A stretch of DNA of 64,000 bases, from NCBI RefSeq assembly GCF_012927275.1, contig NZ_JABBGG010000001.1, forward strand, positions 124,001 through 188,000, read 5' to 3'. Source of the stretch: Massilia polaris (GTDB lineage: Bacteria; Pseudomonadota; Gammaproteobacteria; Burkholderiales; Burkholderiaceae_D). Each line of letters opens with the position of its first letter. Within the stretch, counting starts at the first letter, position 1. Shown one piece after another: positions 27,588 to 33,993 of the stretch. The notes under the pieces are model-generated. The model did not search any database, was not told where the DNA came from, and saw nothing but the letters and a program-made list of their open reading frames with translations. A program made the translations under genes and the position numbers.

Positions 27588-28342
27588 GCGGGACGCTGCG
27601 GCGATTTCTGGCTGCGGCCCTAGCCCGAACAGCGGCCGCAGCACAGGCACCCGGCGTACCAGTTCGAACATCCCGAAGCTGAGGCAAAGCGTCAGCACAG
27701 CCAGTACGACGGCCTCGGTGACGGGTGCGAGTCCGGCAGGCTTGAAGGAATGCGCCAGCACCACGATCAAGGTCTGGTGCAGGATGTAGACCGGGAACAC
27801 GGCCTGCGTCAGGTAGCGGCGGGCTCCGTTGTCGGCATTGAGGTGGTGGTGTCCGAAGCCGCACGCCGCGACGATGGCGCTCCAGCCGCACAGCGTGTAG
27901 AGCACGCGCTGGACGTTGTACACCTGTTCGAGTACGGCGCGGCCGATCGCGAGGGCGGGCCAGCGGATATCATCCACGCGCGACCAGAACAGGCGCTGGC
28001 GCGCCAGCAGCGCGCCGAGTGCCGAGTGCGAACAGCACGAAGTAATGCGCGTGGTTGAACCAGTCGTCGATCAGCGCGTGGGTAGTTTCGAAGCGCGGCT
28101 GCAGGACCAGCCTGGCGATGGCCAGCACGGCGACCGGCAGCACGATGATGCGCCAGCCGGTCAGCCAGCGCGCGAGCGAGTCCGACCATATCGAAACCCG
28201 CGCTCCCGAAACGTGCGCGATCGCGGCGAACACCAGCGTGTACACCCACAGGTAGGCGACGAACCACAGGTGGTTCCAGGTCGGCATGATCAGGCAGTCC
28301 GAGCCGCGGCAGAAGCCGCCGTACGATGTGACATACAGCTGC
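27567..28342 (-). pseudogene. Acyltransferase-3 family gene, truncated and frameshifted
   Basis: Two reverse frames together encode the C-terminal two-thirds of a membrane acyltransferase (OafA/NodX-like). The first part (28342 to about 28020) reads YGGFCRGSDCLIMPTWNHLW then VAYLWVYTLVFAAIAHV. The second (about 28013 to 27567) continues from LLARQRLFWSRVDDIRWPAL to FPVYILHQTLIVVLAHSFKP. They are separated by a frameshift caused by an exact 7-bp tandem duplication, GCCGAGT at 28014-28020 and 28021-28027; removing one copy restores a continuous frame. The N-terminal third is missing where the tnpB remnant begins at 28343. Such enzymes normally modify surface polysaccharide. Confidence 0.85.
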
Positions 28343-28359
28343 TTGACATCGTCCCCGAC

Positions 28360-28821
28360 CTAAACGTCGGGGATTCCTACAGCTAGCGTCGCACGTCCGC
28401 GACGGAGAATGTTTAGCGCAGCATTAAGATCACGATCATGTACCGCTCCGCAATCACAGCAACGCCATTCTTTCGCATGTTCAGTGAACATGCTTCCAAG
28501 GTCTGCGATACCTTTCGGCCGCGAATCGGGAACAGCGCCGCAATCCGAGCAGATCTGGGTGGTAAAGCTCTCGTTCACTTCTTCAAGCCAGGCGCCATGC
28601 TTAACAGCCTTGTACGCCAGTTGTGTGCGGAAGGACGACCAGCCGACATCGTAGACGGACTTCGCCATGCTGGTCCTGGCGAGCGCCGCTGCATTTGATA
28701 TTTCCAACCACGATATAGTCGAACGCAGCGACGATGGCGCTGGTGCAGGTGTGCAGGTAGTGGCGGCGGCGATTTTTACGGGGCCCGAATTGCTGCGCAA
28801 TTCGCAGTCGGCTCCTTTCAC
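28360..28821 (-). pseudogene. TnpB/OrfB C-terminal fragment
   Basis: The reverse frame encodes the last 125 or so residues of an OrfB/TnpB protein: LARTSMAKSVYDVGWSSFR, the zinc-ribbon pairs CSDCG and CCDCG, then VHDRDLNAALNILRRGRATL, ending in GIPDV with the stop inside the right-end hairpin. Upstream, RRHYLHTCTSAIVAAFDYIVVGNI lies in another frame and joins this one if one A is removed from the AAA run near 28694-28696. The N-terminal half, including the first RuvC aspartate, is absent. It cannot encode an active nuclease. Confidence 0.8.
28787..28803. repeat. 7-bp inverted repeat in the tnpB remnant
   Basis: GAATTGC (28787-28793) and GCAATTC (28797-28803) are exact reverse complements around TGC. 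It lies close to where the tnpB homology stops and may be part of an element end or of the RNA encoded there. Confidence 0.5.
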
Positions 28822-28822
28822 T

Positions 28823-28842
28823 CCTCGTCCTGAAGGACGAGG
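28823..28842. repeat. 8-bp stem, 4-base loop hairpin resembling an IS200/IS605 end
   Basis: CCTCGTCC (28823-28830) pairs perfectly with GGACGAGG (28835-28842) around TGAA. It resembles the right-end hairpins of tnpB elements but lies on the 5' side of the tnpB fragment, which suggests a second, nested or rearranged element. Between it and the FHA gene stop (28937) I see no gene. Confidence 0.5.
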
Positions 28843-28936
28843 TTTCTCGGAGCAAATCTGATGAACTCATGCGTGGCCAGGCTTTGTGCGTTCGTTGGTT
28901 CCGGGATGATTGGGTTCGAATGATAGCCCATGATCC

Positions 28937-29908
28937 CTAGTCTTCCGCCGCTCGCTCGTCTTCGACATGCTTCAGGCGCTCGGCATCGATCCGCGCTTTC
29001 ATCGCCGCGGCATCGGCCATGTACTCGTCGACAGTGCGATCAGGGCTTGCGCGCATCGCCGGCGGCAGCAGCAGCGGCATGTACAGCTGGTCCGCCACGC
29101 GCCCGCTGGCCTGCAGGTTGCCGACCAGCGTCAGCCCGGACCCGAGCAGCGCAAGAAGGGCGCAGCTGCTGGCGAAATAGCGCCTGCGCTGCGGCCGGAC
29201 TGTCCCGAGGTGGAAGTACACCATGCCGGCCATCAGCGCGATCGCCATGTGCGTCCCGTAGCGCACCAGCCATTCAATCGACCATGCATAAGCGGCCATG
29301 CTCGACACGATCTTGTAGGCGGCGATCGCAGTCAGCCCGCAGCCGAAGATGAACAGGTGGCGCCCGAGGCGCGCGTGGCGCCCGAACAAACGGTTGGCGA
29401 ACGCCCACATGCCGCCCCAGACCAATCCCGCCGCGACGCCGTAGGCCAGCGCCTGCAGATAGCGGCTCAGATGGAACGGCTGGACGTCGCTCAGCCACAC
29501 GGTCAGCAGCGCGACCAACCCGATCAGCAGCATCCCGGCCAGTCCCGGCAGCGCGCCTTCCCAGCCGTGCATGGTGCGGTCGACCAGTTCGGCCGGCACC
29601 GGGAAGTCGGCGCCGCGCACGCGCAGGCTGGTGTGGCCCATGCGGATCACCGTGTCGCCGGTCAGCTCGATGCTGTGCTGGCGCTTGCCGCGCCAGACCA
29701 CGCCGTTCCTGCTGCCGAGGTCGCGCAGCACCAGCCGCCCGTCTGCGTCGGCCTCGATCACCGCGTGGGATGGCGCGGCATGCGCGTCGTCGAGGATGAA
29801 GTCGTTGTGGTAGCCGCGGCCTAGCCGGATCGGCAGGCCGGCCACCTGGTGGCGGTGCAGGACGTCGCCGTTGCGGGCCAGGGTCTCGATGAAATAGGGC
29901 GCCTTCAT
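28937..29908 (-). CDS. FHA-domain integral membrane protein
   Basis: The 323-residue protein begins with a forkhead-associated domain (about residues 20-95). It shows the phosphothreonine-binding pattern LGRGYHNDF, PSHAVIE and DLGSRNGVVW. About five hydrophobic helices follow (for example GMLLIGLVALLTVWLSD, GLTAIAAYKIVSSMAAYAW, MAIALMAGMVYFHLG), then a charged, possibly coiled tail ending in ERAAED. It probably senses Thr phosphorylation at the cytoplasmic face. A longer frame to 30136 only overlaps the upstream gene; the ATG at 29908 overlaps the protease stop (ATGA), so the two are translationally coupled. Confidence 0.85.
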   Translation of the reverse strand: MKAPYFIETLARNGDVLHRHQVAGLPIRLGRGYHNDFILDDAHAAPSHAVIEADADGRLVLRDLGSRNGVVWRGKRQHSIELTGDTVIRMGHTSLRVRGADFPVPAELVDRTMHGWEGALPGLAGMLLIGLVALLTVWLSDVQPFHLSRYLQALAYGVAAGLVWGGMWAFANRLFGRHARLGRHLFIFGCGLTAIAAYKIVSSMAAYAWSIEWLVRYGTHMAIALMAGMVYFHLGTVRPQRRRYFASSCALLALLGSGLTLVGNLQASGRVADQLYMPLLLPPAMRASPDRTVDEYMADAAAMKARIDAERLKHVEDERAAED

Positions 29909-31353
29909 CGTTTGGCGCCCCGTCCCAGCGCGGACAGGAAGGCGCGCGTGGCGCGCAGGCCGTTCTCGTACGACACCCCGGTGACGTCGAGCCGGCTTTG
30001 CAGGCTGGCGCGTGGGTCGTCTGTGCTGGCGGTCAGCAGGGTGAAGTTGTACAGGCCTTCGAACTTGCGGTAGGCGCGCACGCAGGTGACGGCGCGCAGC
30101 GGCAGGGTTTTGGTGGTGACGAAATGCTCGGTGCACTTGGGTTCGGTCAGGCGCGTGTCGCGCGCGCTGCCCAGCTTGTCGGTCTTGAACACGGTCGTCG
30201 CCAGCACCGCGAAGCGTAGCGGGTCGAGGCTGCTGGAGCGGATGTACTGGTGGATCATCGACACATGCCCGGTCTGCTGGGTTTCCGACACGAAGATCGC
30301 CGACTCCATCGAGCAGGCGATGGTGTCGGCATTGAAGGTCGCTTCGGCCTGCTCGTTGGAGCGCCCCCAGCAGCGTACCTGCCCCGATTCGCGCACCGGC
30401 ACGTGGTACGGCCCCATCAGCTTGAGCGACAGCGGCTGGTCGAGCAGGCGGTCGATCATGCCGCGCTGGTGGCTCAGAAGCTGCTGGGCGATCAGCGGAT
30501 TGAAGTCTTTGGGCGCGCGCGCCTGTGCCGCCACCTTGTCGAGCAATTCCTGGGCGTAGCGGATCGGCACCAGGAAGCTGACCAGTTCCCCATCGCGGCG
30601 GCGCGACACGTTGACCCCGGCCACCGTGCCGTCCGCCGTCACGCTGGGTCCGCCGCTCATGCCCGAATTGATCGGGCCGGTGAACATCAGGTGGTCGTAG
30701 AAGCTGCGCGTGACGATGCCGTTGTAGGCGCCTTCCGAGATCGCAAAGCCGAGGTCGAGCGGGTTGCCGAGCGAGTAGAGGTACTGGCCCTGGGCCAGCG
30801 TGGCTTTGGCCGGAATATTGAAGAAGCCGCTGCCGAAGCGGTCGACCCGCACCACGGCCAGGTCATGCAGCACGTCGACGGCCAGCAGTTCGATCGGGCC
30901 GCGCTTGCCGTCGGTATCGACGTATTCGCCGCTGTAGACGTCGGGGTCGAGCGCCATCTGCGACACCACGTGGTAATTGGTCAGCACGAGGTTGCCGGTG
31001 CCGACCAAAAAGCCGGAGCCGACCGTCGACTGGCTGCGCCCGCTTTTGAGCAGCATCCGGATCTGCAGCAGGTCGCCCTGGGCCGCCGAGTACACCAGCT
31101 GCGCCGCGGACGAGGGCGGCGGCAAGGTCGTGTTCTGGTCGGCTTCAGCCTCGGCGGCGGGCGGGGTGGCGCCCGGGGGCACTGCGGCAGGCGGAATCAC
31201 GCCGGGCGGCACGGGAGCGGGGGGAATCGGGCGGGACGGGGTGGCCGCCGGCGCGGCGCGCCGATCGGCTGGGGCCGGGGCCGCTTGCTGCGCGGCCGCC
31301 AGCGCGCTGCCAAGGCACAGCAGCGCTGCGGTAATCGATCGTTTCATGCGCAT
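29905..31353 (-). CDS. Secreted trypsin-like (S1C/HtrA-type fold) serine protease
   Basis: The 482-residue protein has a signal peptide (SITAALLCLGSALAAAQQ), a Pro/Ala-rich linker (residues 24-80) and a chymotrypsin-fold domain. The intact triad is His128 (TNYHVV), Asp164 (VLHDLAVVRV) and Ser233 (NSGMSGGPS), and GSGFLVG precedes the His. No PDZ domain is visible; residues 300-482 are an unassigned domain with two or more cysteines. The longest start is 31353, but GGAAG lies six bases before the Met at 31347, so the latter may be used. It is coupled by a four-base overlap to the FHA membrane protein. Confidence 0.85.
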   Translation of the reverse strand: MRMKRSITAALLCLGSALAAAQQAAPAPADRRAAPAATPSRPIPPAPVPPGVIPPAAVPPGATPPAAEAEADQNTTLPPPSSAAQLVYSAAQGDLLQIRMLLKSGRSQSTVGSGFLVGTGNLVLTNYHVVSQMALDPDVYSGEYVDTDGKRGPIELLAVDVLHDLAVVRVDRFGSGFFNIPAKATLAQGQYLYSLGNPLDLGFAISEGAYNGIVTRSFYDHLMFTGPINSGMSGGPSVTADGTVAGVNVSRRRDGELVSFLVPIRYAQELLDKVAAQARAPKDFNPLIAQQLLSHQRGMIDRLLDQPLSLKLMGPYHVPVRESGQVRCWGRSNEQAEATFNADTIACSMESAIFVSETQQTGHVSMIHQYIRSSSLDPLRFAVLATTVFKTDKLGSARDTRLTEPKCTEHFVTTKTLPLRAVTCVRAYRKFEGLYNFTLLTASTDDPRASLQSRLDVTGVSYENGLRATRAFLSALGRGAKR

Positions 31354-31411
31354 CTTCCGGCAGGCCAGGCGTCGGACTAACTCACCTCCAGCTTATCGCA
31401 TTTTGTGCCTG

Positions 31412-32059
31412 TTACAGTTGCCCGTCTTCGACCACGGCATCGAGCTGGGGCTGCATCATGTGGCCCAGCTTGGCTTCCTTGGTGTTCAGGTAACTGTTAT
31501 TGAAGGCGTTGCGGTTCACCAGCAGCGGCACCCGATCGCTGACGGTGACGCCCAGTTTCTCCATGGCGTCGATCTTGCGCGGGTTGTTGGTCATCAGGCG
31601 CAGCGACTTGATGCCGAACTGGGCCAGCATCGGCTTGCACAGCTCGTAGTTGCGTGCGTCCGCGTGGAAACCCAGCTGCAGGTTGGCTTCGACGGTGTCG
31701 GCGCCGGCTTCCTGCAGGCGGTAGGCGCGCATCTTGTTGACCAGGCCAATGCCGCGCCCTTCCTGGCGCAGGTACAGCAGGATGCCGCGGCCTTCATCGG
31801 CGATCTTCTTGAGCGCGCCTTCCAGCTGGGCGCCGCAGTCGCAGCGCTGCGAGAACAGCACGTCGCCGGTCAGGCATTCGGAATGCACGCGCGCCAGCAC
31901 CGGCGCGCCGTCGCTGATGTCGCCGAGGGTCATCGCCAGGTGTTCCTTGCCGGTCGAATGTTCCACGAACGCGTGCAAGGTGAACTGCGCCCAGGGCGTC
32001 GGCAGCAGGCACGAGGTGGTGTAGTCCAATATTTCTTCGGCAGCAGGGGTGGCAGGCAT
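31412..32059 (-). CDS. ribA: GTP cyclohydrolase II
   Basis: RibA opens the imidazole ring of GTP to start riboflavin synthesis. The 215-residue protein has the zinc ligands Cys62, Cys73 and Cys75 (ECLTGDVLFSQRCDCG), the substrate-binding LRQEGRGIGL motif and NNPRKIDAMEKLGV. It is the stand-alone form, with no DHBP synthase domain. It reads away from the pirin gene with a 92-base gap; no FMN riboswitch is apparent upstream. Confidence 0.96.
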   Translation of the reverse strand: MPATPAAEEILDYTTSCLLPTPWAQFTLHAFVEHSTGKEHLAMTLGDISDGAPVLARVHSECLTGDVLFSQRCDCGAQLEGALKKIADEGRGILLYLRQEGRGIGLVNKMRAYRLQEAGADTVEANLQLGFHADARNYELCKPMLAQFGIKSLRLMTNNPRKIDAMEKLGVTVSDRVPLLVNRNAFNNSYLNTKEAKLGHMMQPQLDAVVEDGQL

Positions 32060-32151
32060 GGCTTGATCTCGAATCTATTTCTGTACCCGCAAGTGTAGCG
32101 GAAATCCGTCCCAACCGTCGGAGGCCCCCTCCATGGTTGCCCGGTGGCAGG

Positions 32152-32853
32152 CTAGTACGGCAGGTCGAACAACAGCACTTCGGCAGCTTGTGCTCCGGCA
32201 AGGCTGATGCGGTCCTCCCCGGCGATTTTCAGCGCGTCGCCGCCCGACAGCGCGGTGCCGTTGACGGACACGCTGCCGCGTATCACGTGCACGTAGGCGG
32301 TTCGCCCCGGGTCCAGCGCATGTTCGAGGCTGTCGCCCGGGTTCATGATGCTGGCGTAGAGCGAGGCGTCCTGGTGGACCAGCACCGAGCCTTCGCGCCC
32401 GTCCTTCGATGCAAGCAGCTTCAGCTTGCCGGTCTTGCTTTCCGCCGTGAAGTGCTTTTCCTCGTAGCTCGGCTGGATGTTGGTGACATTCGGCTGGAGC
32501 CAGATCTGCAGGAAATGCACCGGCTCGGCCTGCGAGCCGTTGAATTCGCTGTGGCGCACGCCGCTGCCGGCCGACATGCGCTGCACGTCGCCGTAATGCA
32601 ACACCGACCCGGTGCCGAGGCTGTCCTTGTGTTCCAGCGCGCCCTCAAGGACGTACGAAATAATTTCCATGTCGCGATGCCCGTGGGCGCCGAAACCCTG
32701 GCCCGCCGCGACCCGGTCTTCGTTAATCACGAGCAGTGGGCCAAAGCCAGTGTGGCGCGGATCCTGGTAACTGCCGAACGAAAAGCTGTGTTTCGAATGT
32801 AGCCAGCCGTGGTTGGCGTCGCCGCGTTCGTCGCTCCTGCGTAACTGCAACAT
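32152..32853 (-). CDS. Pirin family protein
   Basis: The 233-residue protein is a bicupin of the pirin type. The N-terminal cupin carries the metal motif HGHRDMEIISYVLEG, preceded by GFGAHG, and HSEFNGS follows; the C-terminal half is the smaller pirin-C domain. This matches YhhW-like pirins, several of which act as quercetin 2,3-dioxygenases; the physiological role is unclear. The start has GGAG eight bases upstream (CGGAGAAATGCC). It is divergent from the HDOD gene. Confidence 0.9.
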   Translation of the reverse strand: MLQLRRSDERGDANHGWLHSKHSFSFGSYQDPRHTGFGPLLVINEDRVAAGQGFGAHGHRDMEIISYVLEGALEHKDSLGTGSVLHYGDVQRMSAGSGVRHSEFNGSQAEPVHFLQIWLQPNVTNIQPSYEEKHFTAESKTGKLKLLASKDGREGSVLVHQDASLYASIMNPGDSLEHALDPGRTAYVHVIRGSVSVNGTALSGGDALKIAGEDRISLAGAQAAEVLLFDLPY

Positions 32854-32869
32854 GGCATTTCTCCGTTTG

Positions 32870-32897
32870 TTGACGTTTTCACAAAGAATAGTATAAA
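32870..32897 (+). promoter_or_regulatory. Candidate promoter of the HDOD-PDE gene pair
   Basis: TTGACG (32870-32875) and TATAAA (32892-32897) are 16 bases apart in the divergent region between pirin and the HDOD gene. Transcription would begin near 32905, leaving a leader of about 100 bases. The same A/T-rich stretch reads TATACT on the other strand and may also serve pirin. Confidence 0.5.
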
Positions 32898-33003
32898 AGC
32901 GAATTCGAAACGCTGCGCGCGCCCCACAAACTGTGTCAAATGTTGGTGTGAATTAACATTTTCCGAGTAACATGAGATTTCATTCTTACCGGTCCGGCAT
33001 TCG

Positions 33004-33993
33004 ATGAATTCTGCAGCTCCCGCGCCCCTGTTCTTTGTCCGCGTTCTTGCAAACCGCAATGGAACCCCTGCGGCGCTGCTGGCCGACGGCGCCGGCGATG
33101 CCGTCGCGCTGCTTGGGCTGGTGGAGTCAAGCGAGGGCCGGATGCTGCCGGCGGCCTTGCCGTGTTTTGTGCCGCCGGGGCTGCAACCGTCGTTGCGCGA
33201 GGCGTATGGCGAGGCGGGCTGGACGCAGGCCGACGCCAGCGCGATATGCCACACCAGCGGTTTGCTCGACCGCGCGCAGCTGCCTGGCGCCGCCAGATGG
33301 ATCGACGGCGACTGGTACCTGGCGCCGCCCGAGAAGGCCAGCGGCGCCCAGGCCGCATCGCGCTCGCTGGCGCTGCAGCTGGTCCAGCTGGTCGGCGCCG
33401 ACGCCGACACCCATGAAATCGAAGCGCTGCTGCGCCAGGATGTGGCGCTGTCCTACCACCTGCTGCGCCTGGTGAATTCGCTGGGGGTAGGGGGCGGGCG
33501 CAAGGTCAACAGTTTTGCGCAGGCTATCCTCATCCTCGGACGCCAGCAGCTGCGCCGCTGGCTCAACCTGATGCTGTTCGCGGCGCGCCAGGGCGACGTG
33601 CGCAGCGCCATGCTGCTGTCGCGCGTGGCCATGCGCGGGCGCGCCATCGAGCTGCTGGCGAAGGCTGGCGGCTACGACAAGAGCCTGCAGGAGCAGGGCT
33701 TCATGACCGGCATGTTTTCGCTGCTGGGCGTGTTGTTCGGCATGCCGCTGGCCGAGGTGCTGGCGCCGCTGGCGATCAGCAACGCGGTGCGCGCGGCGCT
33801 GCTTGAGCGCGAAGGCGAGCTGGGGGCGCTGCTGGCGCTGGTCGAAAGCGCGGAACGCGGCGACTTCGCCGACGTCTCCGCCAGGCTGGCCGGCTTGCAG
33901 ATCAGCGCCGCCGATTTCAACGAAGCGGTGCTGGAAGCGGCCGCCTGGATGCTTGAGGTGGTAAAGGAGAACAAGGGTGGAACCAATGGCTGA
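33004..33993 (+). CDS. HDOD-domain signalling protein
   Basis: The 329-residue protein has an HDOD domain over about residues 115-310, seen in EIEALLRQDVALSYHLLRLVNS, VNSFAQAILILGRQQLRRWL and the helix with FMTGMFSLLGVLFG. HDOD lacks the catalytic HD residues and works as a signalling scaffold. The N-terminal 110 residues are divergent and may be a degenerate EAL-type domain, as in YuxH/CdgJ proteins, but no EAL motif is visible. Its end overlaps the next gene, a c-di-GMP phosphodiesterase, by 17 bases. Confidence 0.85.
   Translation: MNSAAPAPLFFVRVLANRNGTPAALLADGAGDAVALLGLVESSEGRMLPAALPCFVPPGLQPSLREAYGEAGWTQADASAICHTSGLLDRAQLPGAARWIDGDWYLAPPEKASGAQAASRSLALQLVQLVGADADTHEIEALLRQDVALSYHLLRLVNSLGVGGGRKVNSFAQAILILGRQQLRRWLNLMLFAARQGDVRSAMLLSRVAMRGRAIELLAKAGGYDKSLQEQGFMTGMFSLLGVLFGMPLAEVLAPLAISNAVRAALLEREGELGALLALVESAERGDFADVSARLAGLQISAADFNEAVLEAAAWMLEVVKENKGGTNG

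Larger units (their letters stand above)
28343..28860 (-). mobile_element. IS200/IS605-type (tnpB) element remnant
   Basis: The segment contains a truncated tnpB on the reverse strand. Read on that strand, its end has a hairpin followed by GATGTCAAGCA (28342-28350 region), almost identical to the right end of the complete tnpB element at 57634-57663. The 5' half of the element is missing. At its other side lie two further inverted repeats, 28787-28803 and 28823-28842. The acyltransferase gene is interrupted exactly at the right end, so the element is the likely cause of that truncation. Confidence 0.7.

Noticed and set aside
27328..28058. Forward frames running from the phasin end across the acyltransferase pseudogene
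   Set aside because: They overlap the phasin in another frame and the reverse-strand acyltransferase. Their products are Arg/Ala/Ser-rich without motifs.
30250..32098. Forward frames opposite the serine protease and ribA
   Set aside because: The reverse strand holds the triad-bearing protease and the ribA cysteine motif; the forward products have no family features.
31381..32151. FMN riboswitch upstream of ribA
   Set aside because: The 92 bases between pirin and ribA are too short for, and do not resemble, the conserved RFN element.
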